From contig NZ_BBXD01000008.1 of assembly GCF_001570545.1 (NCBI RefSeq), positions 765,610-829,609 on the forward strand: DNA of 64,000 nucleotides. Reading direction: 5' to 3'. Below the pieces are notes generated by a model. That model had not been told where the DNA came from and did not search any database. It saw nothing but the letters and a program-made list of their open reading frames with translations. This document shows, piece by piece, positions 1-8,551 of the stretch; within the stretch, counting starts at the first letter, position 1; each line of letters opens with the position of its first letter. The position numbers and the translations under genes are program-made. Source of the DNA: Herbidospora mongoliensis. Lineage in GTDB: Bacteria; Actinomycetota; Actinomycetes; Streptosporangiales; Streptosporangiaceae.

Positions 1-878
1 GCGACCACGGGGCGGCGGGACAGCATGCCCTCGACGGCCACCAGCCCGAAGGGTTCCACCCGGGAGGGGACCAGCACGACGTCGGCGGTGGCCAGAAGCG
101 GCCACACCGGGTCGGCGAACCCGGCGAAGATCACTTCGGGTCCGGCTTTGGCGCGGAGCTCGGCCTCGTACCACTCGTAGCCGGGGAAGATGGTGCCCGC
201 CAGCGTCAGCTTGATCGTGTGACCCCTGCTGACCAGCAGTTTCGCCGCCTCGACGGCGACGTCGTTGCCCTTGCGCGGGGACAGGCGGCCGACCAGGACC
301 AGGTGGCCCTCGTGCTCCGGACGGGGGTCGGTGGGGGGCGGACCGGCGACGCCGTTGTGGATGACGGTCGTTTTCCCGTCAGGGGCCCCGTCGGCGGTGA
401 TTCGGTCGCGCACACTGTGGCTGATCGCGATGATCGAATGGGCCAGCCGCAGCGGCAGCGCCAGCGCCCGTCTGATCGGGCCTGGAACGCTCTCCTCCGC
501 CTCGTGGACGTGGCACACGACCCTCGGCACCCGCGCGAGCCGCCCGGCCAGCAGCCACCAGGGGATGGTGACCGTGTTGACGTACAGGACCGCAGGGCGG
601 TTCTTCCGCAGGTGGGACACCATGCGGGGGAGCGTGGTGGCCAGCTCGGCGGCCAGCCTGAGCAGGCCGACCGGCTTCAGGTAGGCCTTGCGCAGCACCG
701 GGACGGGCAGGATCTCGACTTCGGCCCCGGCCTTTTTGATCAAGGTGCACAAAGGCCCCTCTGCGGGCAGAGCGACCGTTATTTCGGCCAATTCCGACAG
801 GGCCCGTACCGATTCGACGAGCATGCGGTCGGAGCCGTAGAGATCAGGCGACGGGTGCGCCATCACCACTCGAACCAT
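1..878 (-). CDS. GT4 glycosyltransferase, cut by window edge
   Basis: Reading leftward from an ATG at 876-878, the frame stays open to the window edge, so the C-terminus is missing (about 292 codons visible). The start MVRVVMAHPSPDLYGSDRM is a GT-B N-terminal Rossmann entry. Further on are a second-domain strand with VLVGRLSPRKG and the GT4 donor-site signature EPFGLVAVEGM near the edge. GT4 enzymes transfer a sugar from a nucleotide-sugar donor in the cytoplasm. It is divergent from the next glycosyltransferase across about 70 bp, which fits one surface-polysaccharide locus. The sugar and acceptor cannot be read from sequence. Confidence 0.85.
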   Translation of the reverse strand, partial: MVRVVMAHPSPDLYGSDRMLVESVRALSELAEITVALPAEGPLCTLIKKAGAEVEILPVPVLRKAYLKPVGLLRLAAELATTLPRMVSHLRKNRPAVLYVNTVTIPWWLLAGRLARVPRVVCHVHEAEESVPGPIRRALALPLRLAHSIIAISHSVRDRITADGAPDGKTTVIHNGVAGPPPTDPRPEHEGHLVLVGRLSPRKGNDVAVEAAKLLVSRGHTIKLTLAGTIFPGYEWYEAELRAKAGPEVIFAGFADPVWPLLATADVVLVPSRVEPFGLVAVEGMLSRRPVV

Positions 879-950
879 GGTTGCCGCATCCAAATGTTTG
901 GTTACCGTTTACGGTTGGATGTTCATCTTGTCATCCAACGAGGGGGTCGC

Positions 951-2042
951 ATGCGTATCGCCATGATCGGTACTCGCGGGGTGCCCGCCCGTTACGGGGG
1001 CTTCGAAACCGCCGTCGAGGAGATCGGGGCGCGCCTGGCCGACGCGGGCCACGACGTCCGGGTCTACTGCCGGGGGGCGGTGGAGAAGATCCCTTCGTAC
1101 AAGGGGATGACGCTCGTCCATCTGCCCGCCGTCCAGCACAAGATCATGGAAACGCTCAGCCACACCGGACTGTCGGTCGGCCACGTGCTGTTCCACCGCA
1201 CCGACGTCGCGCTGGTGTTCAACGCGGCGAACGCGCCCTTACTGCCGTTCCTGAAGCTGGCCCGCATCCCGGTGGCCACCCACGTCGACGGGCTGGAGTG
1301 GAAGCGGGCCAAATGGAACGGTGCAGGGCAGCGCTACTACCTGGCTGTGGAGAAGCTCTCGGTCCGCTGGTCGAAGCAGATCATCGCCGACGCTGTGGCG
1401 ATCCAGGACTACTACCTGGAGAAATACCACGCCGAGAGCGTGATGATCCCCTACGGCGCCCCCATCCAGGAGCGCTGCGACGACGACCTGCTGAAAGCCG
1501 AAGGCTATGAACCCGGCGCCTACCACCTGGTGGTGGCCCGCTTCGAGCCGGAGAACCACGTCGACGTGATCGTCGAGGGCTACACGCGGAGCAGGGCGAA
1601 GCTGCCGTTGATCGTCGTGGGCTCGGCGCCCTACGCCGAGGAGTACGTGCGGAAGATCAACGACCTGGCCGCCGGAGACGACCGGGTGAAACTGGTCGGC
1701 GCCGTCTGGAACCAGGACCTGCTCGACGCCCTCTACGCCGGCTGCGCCACCTACCTGCACGGACACTCCGTCGGCGGCACCAACCCGTCGCTGCTGCGGG
1801 CCATGGGCGCGGGCGCCTCGACCATCGCCTACGACGTCGTGTTCAACCGCGAGGTCCTGGGCGAGTCGGGCGCGTTCTTCAGCGGCCCCGACGACCTCGC
1901 CCGGGTGATCGAGCAGGCCGAAGACGACTCGCCCGCCGCCCGCCACCGGGGCCACCTGGCCCGCGAACGCGCCCGCACCTCCTACACCTGGGACGACGTC
2001 GCCGCCCGCTACGAGCGCCTCTGCCTGGACCTGCGCGGATGA
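951..2042 (+). CDS. DUF1972/GT4-type glycosyltransferase (rhamnosyltransferase-like)
   Basis: The 363-residue protein begins MRIAMIGTRGVPARYGGFE, the hallmark of the DUF1972 N-terminal domain of GT4 rhamnosyltransferase-like enzymes. A second Rossmann domain follows from about residue 195 (YHLVVARFEPENHVD), with the donor-binding stretch GGTNPSLLRAMGAGAS near residue 270. The ATG at 951 is preceded by GAGGGGGT, which decides the start; the frame also runs far upstream without a start signal, and I treat that part as spurious. It overlaps the next gene by ATGA (2039-2042), so the two are probably translationally coupled. Donor sugar unknown. Confidence 0.9.
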   Translation: MRIAMIGTRGVPARYGGFETAVEEIGARLADAGHDVRVYCRGAVEKIPSYKGMTLVHLPAVQHKIMETLSHTGLSVGHVLFHRTDVALVFNAANAPLLPFLKLARIPVATHVDGLEWKRAKWNGAGQRYYLAVEKLSVRWSKQIIADAVAIQDYYLEKYHAESVMIPYGAPIQERCDDDLLKAEGYEPGAYHLVVARFEPENHVDVIVEGYTRSRAKLPLIVVGSAPYAEEYVRKINDLAAGDDRVKLVGAVWNQDLLDALYAGCATYLHGHSVGGTNPSLLRAMGAGASTIAYDVVFNREVLGESGAFFSGPDDLARVIEQAEDDSPAARHRGHLARERARTSYTWDDVAARYERLCLDLRG

Positions 2043-2896
2043 GTTTCGTGCGCTACCCGCCGGGCCGGGCCAACGTCTGGGTCCCGGTCCGCGACGCCCG
2101 GTCGGCCGCGGCCGGGCTGTCGTTGCTCACCTTCTCCAAACCGCTGCCCCTGCTGGCGCAGCGGGTGCTGCACCGGGCGGTGCTCATCGGCGGGCCGTGG
2201 CTGCTGCCGGGCCGCCGCGAACGGTGGGTCCCTCCGGTCGACCACTGGGACTCCGTCCTGCGCGACGTCGAGGAGGTGGTCGGCCCGGTCGACGAGGTGG
2301 CGCTGTACCTGCGCCCGCAGGCGACCCGGTCCGGGGCGGCCGCGCTGCTGCTGAGGAAGGGCCGCCCGGTCGGATTCCTGAAAGTGCGGGAAGGGCTGGA
2401 GCGGGAGGCCCAGGTGCTGCGGCTGCTCGACGGCGGCGACGGCTTCCGTGCCCCGGTCGTTTTGGGGGCGGGGCCGTCGTGGCTGGTGATCTCGGCGATG
2501 GAACCCGTGCCGGCGAGGCCCTTCCGGGTCCCTGACATCTCCGACCTGACGTCGAGGATCCAGCGGCTGCTCGCCAAGCTGCCCAAGCCGCCCGGCACCC
2601 CCGATCACTGGCTGCCGATGCACGGCGACCTCGTCCCGTGGAACCTGCGCCGCACCCGGGGCAGGATCCCCTGGCTGATCGACTGGGAGGACGCCGCCTG
2701 GGCGCCCCCCGGCGCCGACGAGGTCTACTACCGGGCCGCCGAGACGACCCTGTTCGGGGTCGACCCGGTGCCCACGGGTTACGCCGAGGCGGCCGCCCAC
2801 TGGGAGGCCGTGATCTCCAAGCGCCACGACGACCTGCCGCTCAACGGCGGCATGCTCGCCGCACTCGAGGTGCTCAGCCGGCCGTCCAGTCGCTGA
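2039..2896 (+). CDS. Phosphotransferase-fold (APH-like) protein
   Basis: The 285-residue protein carries the aminoglycoside-phosphotransferase/choline-kinase catalytic pattern: MHGDLVPWNLRR around residue 194 (catalytic Asp and metal-binding Asn) and LIDWEDAAW around residue 214 (the DxD-type metal site). The N-terminal lobe is poorly recognisable. It starts inside the stop codon of the preceding glycosyltransferase, so a role in the same glycan pathway, for example phosphorylating a sugar or small precursor, is more likely than drug resistance; that is inference from position. Its 3' end overlaps the convergent sulfotransferase by 23 bp. Confidence 0.75.
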   Translation: MSFVRYPPGRANVWVPVRDARSAAAGLSLLTFSKPLPLLAQRVLHRAVLIGGPWLLPGRRERWVPPVDHWDSVLRDVEEVVGPVDEVALYLRPQATRSGAAALLLRKGRPVGFLKVREGLEREAQVLRLLDGGDGFRAPVVLGAGPSWLVISAMEPVPARPFRVPDISDLTSRIQRLLAKLPKPPGTPDHWLPMHGDLVPWNLRRTRGRIPWLIDWEDAAWAPPGADEVYYRAAETTLFGVDPVPTGYAEAAAHWEAVISKRHDDLPLNGGMLAALEVLSRPSSR

Positions 2897-3770
2897 GCCT
2901 GCGGCCGAGCATCTCCTCGAGCCGCCGGTTGTGCGGGGCGAAGTGGCGGCCGAGTCTCTTCCGCACGTCGTCGGGGATGTCACCGGGGGCGGCGGCGTTC
3001 CAGACCTTGCCCGCCTCGCGCAGCGGCGCGGGCGGCAGCCCGAGGAAATCGGCCGCACGATCGCAGGCCGCCTGCGGGTCGCGGTAGAAGTCCTCGCTGG
3101 TCAGGATGTGGAACCGGTCGCGCGGGAAGTGCGCGAACCAGCGCTCCAGGCCGCGGGCGTATTCGCTCTGGGCGACGTAGGACTGCTGCTCGTGGGCGTA
3201 GGACAGGTACGCCGGATCGGCGATGATCCTCGCCTCCTCCCCGTCGGTCCTTTCGTGCTCGGCGGCCAGGGCCTCCTCGAACGACAGGTTCTCGGCGCCC
3301 GCGCGCACCCGCTCCCGGTAGTGGGAGAACGTGCGCTCCACGGGGTCGCGTAACACGAGCAGGATGCGCGTGTTTGGCACGTTCCCGGCCGCACGTTCGG
3401 CGGCCAGGGGGTGGTGCAGGTAGTAGGGCGAACCCTCGCCGGCCACCACCGGCCCGCCTGCCCTGCGCCCGGCCTTCGAACGGCTGGACCAGCTCGGCAG
3501 ATGCGACCGGTACCACCGCATCCCGCGCGCGTAGTTCGAGTCGAAGTAGTGGACGCCCTTGGTGTGGTTGGCCTTCGGCAGCAGCCCGGCCGCCGGGAAG
3601 AGCGGGATCACGCGGGGATGCTCGAGCAGGGCGAAGTAGAACGACGTCGACCCGCCGCGCTTGGCCCCGATGAGCAGGAAGTCGGGATCGGGCCGGAACC
3701 CCGCGGTCGCCATGCCCCAGCTCCGGATGGCGGTACGGCCCGCGTTAATAACAGGTTTGGGGAGGTTCAT
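2874..3770 (-). CDS. Sulfotransferase
   Basis: PAPS-dependent sulfotransferase fold. The 5'-phosphosulfate loop reads LLIGAKRGGSTSFYFALLEH near the N-terminus, and the 3'-phosphate motif is RILLVLRDPVERTFSHYRER. The family moves a sulfuryl group from PAPS to a hydroxyl on carbohydrate or protein. I chose the second in-frame ATG (3768-3770) because AAAGGA lies 8 nt upstream; the first ATG (3777-3779) abuts that site. It is divergent from the ligase-like gene at 3867, so sulfation of the locus polysaccharide is a reasonable inference. The exact substrate is not visible. Confidence 0.85.
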   Translation of the reverse strand: MNLPKPVINAGRTAIRSWGMATAGFRPDPDFLLIGAKRGGSTSFYFALLEHPRVIPLFPAAGLLPKANHTKGVHYFDSNYARGMRWYRSHLPSWSSRSKAGRRAGGPVVAGEGSPYYLHHPLAAERAAGNVPNTRILLVLRDPVERTFSHYRERVRAGAENLSFEEALAAEHERTDGEEARIIADPAYLSYAHEQQSYVAQSEYARGLERWFAHFPRDRFHILTSEDFYRDPQAACDRAADFLGLPPAPLREAGKVWNAAAPGDIPDDVRKRLGRHFAPHNRRLEEMLGRRLSDWTAG

Positions 3771-3866
3771 CCACGTCATCCTTTCAACCGGTCATAGTGA
3801 AAAGTTATTAACCGCTCGTATGCTGGCACACGTCACCAGGTGGAGCGGCGATTCGGGGGGACCGGC

Positions 3867-5141
3867 GTGAGAGGTGCGCGCCACCGGCGGCTTCGGACGC
3901 AATGGTGGCCCACGCTCGTGCCCCTCGGGATGATCCTCGCCAGTGACTACAAGTTTCGTTCGCGTGACGTCTCCGAAGCCGTCGGCGGCGGAATCGACGC
4001 GACGATCCTGCTGGAGATCGGCGTCTACGGGCTGTGCGCCCTCTACCTCTACCGGCGTTTCGGCTTCCGGGCCCCGCGCCAGGCGGCGCCCGCCGCGCTG
4101 ATCCTGGCCTGGCTGTTCGCGGCCTACTGCGCCCTGTCGGTGCTGTGGACCCCGTTCCCGCCGTTCGCCGCGGTGCGGGCGTCGCAGTTGCTGGTCACCG
4201 CGATCGTCTGTCACGTGATCGCGACCCGGGCCTCCCGCGACGACCTCTACCGGCTGGCCCACTTCTTCGTCGGCCTGGTGGTCGTCTCGGTGGCGTTCGG
4301 CGTGGCGCTTCCGCTGAAACGCACCCCCAACACGCAAGACCGGTTCAACTGGCTCTACGTCCACCCGGTCACGGCCGGCATGTTCCTGGGCGTCGCGCTG
4401 CTGCTGTGCCTGGCGTTCCTGGTGCCGAACGGGCTGCCGAGGCGCTATCCATGGCCGGTCTACGCTGTCTCGGCGGTCGTCTCGGGCGCGGCGCTGGTCG
4501 CCACCGGCACCCGCGGCGCGGCCATCGGCATCGTCGCGGGGGTGGCGGCGTTCCTGCTCACCGCCCGGGGATCGCGCGGCCGGGCCGAGGTGATCATGGT
4601 CGGGGTGCCGATCGTGGTGCTGCTGCCACTGCTGTACGGCGACAAGCTCATCGAGTTCGCCACCCGGGGCGAGACCGTCGCGCAGCTCGAAAGCCTCAAC
4701 TCACGCACCGACCTGTGGACCTTCGCCTACCAGGCGGTGATGAACCGGCCGGTGTTCGGCAACGGCATGTCGTCGGCGCGCGGGCTGTTCCTCGACGCCC
4801 TCGGGCTCGGCGGCGGCCACAACATCTTCGTCAACGTGGTCGTCGAGGGCGGGCTCACCGGGGCGGCGATCTTCTGCCTGCTCCTCGTCGTCGTGCTGAC
4901 GGTGAACCTGTCGTTCACCAGGGTCAAAGAGGTGCGGGTCGAGGCGGCGCTGCTCCTCGGTCTGCTGATCTTCCTGGTGGTCGACGGCCTGACGGCCGAC
5001 CAGATGGCGGGTGCGGCGAACGTCGCATCCATCTGGATGTTCCTCATCGTGGCGTGGACATGTGTTATCACACGTAAACCTGAGAGACGCGAAGAGCGTC
5101 ACGATACGCGTGGGGCCGATGTGACCTCACCTGTGCCCTGA
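3867..5141 (+). CDS. O-antigen ligase/Wzy-like polytopic membrane protein
   Basis: About 424 residues with roughly ten hydrophobic segments and the Wzy_C-type periplasmic/extracellular loop containing RTDLWTFAYQAVMNRPVFGNG and later GGGHNIFVNVVVEGG. This family polymerises or ligates lipid-linked glycans at the outer face of the membrane. The GTG at 3867 has a G-rich stretch 6 nt upstream; an in-frame GTG at 3840 is the alternative. Context with glycosyltransferases and a sulfotransferase supports exopolysaccharide assembly. Wzy and WaaL roles cannot be separated from sequence. Confidence 0.8.
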   Translation: MRGARHRRLRTQWWPTLVPLGMILASDYKFRSRDVSEAVGGGIDATILLEIGVYGLCALYLYRRFGFRAPRQAAPAALILAWLFAAYCALSVLWTPFPPFAAVRASQLLVTAIVCHVIATRASRDDLYRLAHFFVGLVVVSVAFGVALPLKRTPNTQDRFNWLYVHPVTAGMFLGVALLLCLAFLVPNGLPRRYPWPVYAVSAVVSGAALVATGTRGAAIGIVAGVAAFLLTARGSRGRAEVIMVGVPIVVLLPLLYGDKLIEFATRGETVAQLESLNSRTDLWTFAYQAVMNRPVFGNGMSSARGLFLDALGLGGGHNIFVNVVVEGGLTGAAIFCLLLVVVLTVNLSFTRVKEVRVEAALLLGLLIFLVVDGLTADQMAGAANVASIWMFLIVAWTCVITRKPERREERHDTRGADVTSPVP

Positions 5142-5151
5142 AGGGGACCAA

Positions 5152-6780
5152 ATGCGCAAGACCCTTTTATTGGGGCTGCTCGCCGCGCTAGCGGTGACCC
5201 CCGTCCCCGCCGCCATGGCTGACACGGCACCCGCGGCCGGCGAGCCCGCCACGGTCACGGCCGACGCGCTGCCGACCTGGCAGACCGACGGCGTCGTGCT
5301 GGCGATGGAGATCGTCAACGGCGTCACCTACGTCGGCGGCAACTTCGACAATGTCCGCCCGCCGGGCGTCCCCAAGGGGGGCGCGGGTGAGGTCTCGCGG
5401 GTCGGATTGGCCGCGTTCGACGCCGCCACCGGCGATCTGCTGCCGTGGAACCCGGTCGCGTTCTCGCCGACGTTCACCGACGACCAGGCGCAGAACGAGT
5501 GCGACAAGATCGCCACCAACCAATACCGCTGCGACACGGTCTTCGAGATCAAGGCCTCGCCCGACGGCTCGAAGATCTACGTCGGCGGCGACTTCAACAA
5601 GATCGACAGCTCGCGGCGCGACCGCATCGCGGCCTTCGACACCGCGACCGGGGCGCTCGACCCCGACTTCAACCCCGTGGTCAACAACCGGGTGCGCGCG
5701 CTGGCCGTGTCCGACACGACCGTCTACGCGGGCGGCCACTTCACCACCGTCGACGGCGAGACCCGCACCCGGCTGGCGGCCTTCGACCCCAGCGGCACCC
5801 TCACCTCGTGGGCGCCGACCGCCGACAAGCGCGTCCTGGCCATGGCGCTGACCCCGGCCGGCAACCGGCTGATCGTCGGCGGCGACTTCGACCGCATCAA
5901 CAACATCAAGCAGCACGGCCTGTCGGCCGTCAACGTCAGCGACGGCTCCAAGGGCACGTTCAACAGCAACGACATCCCGGCCAACAGCTCCAGCAGCCGC
6001 TCGTGGGTGACCGACATCGTCTCCGACGGCACCCGCATGTACGCCAGTGCCAACGGCGAGGGAACCTTCGACGGCCGGCTGGCCTTCAACCCCGACAACG
6101 GGTCGCGCATCTGGATCAACAACTGCCTCGGCGCCACCCAGGCGATCTCGGTGATGGGCGGCGTGCTCTACAGCGGCAGCCACGCCCACCGCTGCAACAT
6201 GCAGTCCTACTATGGCGGCGACGCCTTCCCCGAGACCAAGCCGCACCGTCGCTACATCGCCGAGCCGACCGGCACCGCGCAGGGCGCCAAGCAGACGATC
6301 CTGCACTGGTTCCCCAACTCGGCGCCTGGCACCGTCTACCCCTACGTGCAGGGCCCGTGGACGATGGCCAACGACGGCACCTACCTGTGGGCCGGCGGTG
6401 ACTTCCTGGAGGTCAACGACGTGGCGCAGCAGGGCCTCACCCGCTGGACCTTCCACGAGACCAGCCCCGACGTGGGCGGTCCCATCCAGGCAGGGTTCGG
6501 CGCGCCGACCCTCCAGGCCAACGGCGGCGGCAAGGTGACCATCCGCTGGGGCGCCACGTGGGACCTCGACAACCGCAAGGTCAGCTACGAGGTGCTCCGC
6601 AACGACGGTCAGGTCGCCTGCACCGCCGAGAGCTTCTCGGTGTTCTGGAGCCTGCCGAACCTGTCGTGCCAGGACATCGGCCGGACCCCCGGCGCGTCGC
6701 ACACCTACCGGGTGCGCGCGATCGACCCGTACAACAACCGCGTCTCCTCTCCGACCAGCGCGCCGGTGACGGTTTCGTGA
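5152..6780 (+). CDS. Secreted beta-propeller protein with C-terminal Fn3-like domain
   Basis: 542 residues. A Sec signal peptide (MRKTLLLGLLAALAVTP, cleavage near AMA-DT) is followed by propeller blades with recurrent IYVGGDFNKID / VYAGGHFTTVDG / LIVGGDFDRINN units (delta-60-like repeats) over about residues 45-430. A domain with TYRVRAIDPYNNRVSS at the C-terminus is fibronectin type III-like. AAGGGG lies before the ATG. Its stop overlaps the GTG of the next gene. It is a paralogue of the N-terminal half of the 1397-residue protein at 8552 (both have ADALPTWQ after the signal). Extracellular carbohydrate or protein binding is plausible; no catalytic residues were recognised. Confidence 0.85.
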   Translation: MRKTLLLGLLAALAVTPVPAAMADTAPAAGEPATVTADALPTWQTDGVVLAMEIVNGVTYVGGNFDNVRPPGVPKGGAGEVSRVGLAAFDAATGDLLPWNPVAFSPTFTDDQAQNECDKIATNQYRCDTVFEIKASPDGSKIYVGGDFNKIDSSRRDRIAAFDTATGALDPDFNPVVNNRVRALAVSDTTVYAGGHFTTVDGETRTRLAAFDPSGTLTSWAPTADKRVLAMALTPAGNRLIVGGDFDRINNIKQHGLSAVNVSDGSKGTFNSNDIPANSSSSRSWVTDIVSDGTRMYASANGEGTFDGRLAFNPDNGSRIWINNCLGATQAISVMGGVLYSGSHAHRCNMQSYYGGDAFPETKPHRRYIAEPTGTAQGAKQTILHWFPNSAPGTVYPYVQGPWTMANDGTYLWAGGDFLEVNDVAQQGLTRWTFHETSPDVGGPIQAGFGAPTLQANGGGKVTIRWGATWDLDNRKVSYEVLRNDGQVACTAESFSVFWSLPNLSCQDIGRTPGASHTYRVRAIDPYNNRVSSPTSAPVTVS

Positions 6781-8453
6781 GACGGGGGCTCGCCGTCGCG
6801 GGGGCCGTGGCCCTCGCGACGGCGGGCGTCCTGATCTGGGCCGCGCTGATGCGGCCCGGTGCGAGTGTGCCGGCCCAGCCGTCCTGGGAGACGGCCGGGC
6901 CGGTCCCGCTGGGCCAGGCCGACTATCCCGTCCCCGACGGCGCGTTCTTCATCGCGCCGACCGGCGACGACGCCTCGCCCGGCGACATCGAAGAACCGTG
7001 GCGGACGCTGGCCCACGCGGTGGAGACCGCCCCCGAGGGCGCGACGATCGTGCTGCGCGAGGGCGTCTACCACGAGAAGGTGGAGATCTTCCGGAAACGG
7101 CTGGCCATCCAGAACCGTCCCGGCGAGGTCGTCTGGTTCGACGGCAGCGAACCGGTCGACGGCTGGGTGAAGGACGGTTCCCGCTGGCGCCGCGACGACT
7201 GGGCCGTCCAGTTCGACAACACCGACTTCACCGCCGGCGGCGGCGAAGACTGGCACATGGTCGACCCGGCGTTCCCGATGGCCAACTGGCCCGACCAGGT
7301 CTTCGTCGAAGACCGGCAGCTCGCCCAGGTCCGGACCGCCGACGAGGTCGGCCCCGGCGCCTTCTTCGTCGACTACCAGACCCGGCAGCTCTTCATCGGC
7401 GACGACCCGGTCGGCCGCGAGGTGCGCGCCACCACTCTCGACGAGGCCCTCTACTTCGAGGGCGCCCACGGTTCCTCGCTCAAAGGCGTGGGTGTACGCC
7501 GCTACGCCACCTCCCTGGCCAGGATCGCCGCAGTGAAGGCGTTCGCCGACGACATGACCATCGAGAACAACGTCTTCGCCGAGACCTCGGTCACCGGCCT
7601 CTCGCTGAAGGGCGCCCGGATCACCGTCAGGAACAACCTGTTCGCCGGCAACGGCCAGGTCGGCCTCGGCGGCCACAAGTCCGACGACGCCACGATCGTC
7701 GGCAACATCAGCAGGGGCAACAACGTCGAACGGTTCATGATGACCCCGGTCTCCGGCGGTCTGAAGATCACCGAGTCGCGGCGCATGGCGGTCGTCGGCA
7801 ACCTCATGGAGGACAACCGCGGCCCCGGCATCTGGCTCGACGAATCGATCGTCGGCGCCGTGGTCGCCCGCAACATGGCCAGGAACAACGCCCACCACGG
7901 CATTCATTTCGAGATCTCCGCCGACGCGCTCATCGCCGGAAACGTCGTGACCGGCAACGGGAGCAACGGGATCTATGTCAACGAGTCAAGTGACGTGCGG
8001 ATCTGGAACAACACCGTGGCCGACAACAAAGGCCGCCAGATCTATGCGATCGATGGGGCGCGGCAGCAACTCGTACCGGGAGTGAGCTGGAATGTGAGCG
8101 GCGTCGAAGTGCGCAACAACGTGCTTTCCGCCGCCGGCGCCGAGCCGCTCGTGGCGGTCCGCGATCTGACCCGCCGCAAGAGCGCCGGCGACATGGCCGA
8201 CCTCGACCACAACGTCTACTACCGGCGCGGGAACGCCCCGCTCGCCGACTGGGCCGACTGGAGGAGCAGCGATGCGACGGTGCGCACGCTGGCCGACCTC
8301 CGCCGGGTGACTGGTCAGGAAATGAACGGCTATGAATCGCCTGAATATGGTGATTCGCCCGATGGTGCGCCGTTGCCCGCTGATGTCGCCAGGTTGTTCG
8401 GGGTGGAAGCCGGGGCCGTCGTTAAATCCGGCGCTCCGGAAGGTGAACTTTAA
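6777..8453 (+). CDS. Secreted or membrane-anchored right-handed parallel beta-helix protein
   Basis: 558 residues starting at a GTG that overlaps the previous stop (GTGA). An N-terminal hydrophobic segment (residues 4-24) is followed by a DUF1565-like entry FFIAPTGDDASPGD...PWRTLAHAVE and then the helix coils, with Asn-rich turns such as IENNVFAET, VRNNLFAGNG, IVGNISRGNN and IAGNVVTGNGSNGIYV. This is the pectate-lyase/polysaccharide-lyase-like fold. It lies between two propeller paralogues and is probably co-translated with the first. It may act on the polysaccharide made upstream; the active site is not identified. Confidence 0.8.
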   Translation: MRRGLAVAGAVALATAGVLIWAALMRPGASVPAQPSWETAGPVPLGQADYPVPDGAFFIAPTGDDASPGDIEEPWRTLAHAVETAPEGATIVLREGVYHEKVEIFRKRLAIQNRPGEVVWFDGSEPVDGWVKDGSRWRRDDWAVQFDNTDFTAGGGEDWHMVDPAFPMANWPDQVFVEDRQLAQVRTADEVGPGAFFVDYQTRQLFIGDDPVGREVRATTLDEALYFEGAHGSSLKGVGVRRYATSLARIAAVKAFADDMTIENNVFAETSVTGLSLKGARITVRNNLFAGNGQVGLGGHKSDDATIVGNISRGNNVERFMMTPVSGGLKITESRRMAVVGNLMEDNRGPGIWLDESIVGAVVARNMARNNAHHGIHFEISADALIAGNVVTGNGSNGIYVNESSDVRIWNNTVADNKGRQIYAIDGARQQLVPGVSWNVSGVEVRNNVLSAAGAEPLVAVRDLTRRKSAGDMADLDHNVYYRRGNAPLADWADWRSSDATVRTLADLRRVTGQEMNGYESPEYGDSPDGAPLPADVARLFGVEAGAVVKSGAPEGEL

Positions 8454-8551
8454 ATCGTTACTAAGTTACACACGGGTTACTCCAGACTTGATTAAACCGT
8501 TCCATTACTCTTGCATCGGTGTGAGGACGATCTTCTGAGATGTAGGTAACC

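Noticed and set aside
219-950. Long + strand upstream extension of the second glycosyltransferase frame
   Set aside because: The strongly supported start is ATG 951 with a G-rich ribosome site; 219-950 is antisense to a clear GT4 gene and has no domain.
5188-6702. Antisense open frame across the first propeller gene
   Set aside because: Shadow of the + strand gene, with no start signal or domain.
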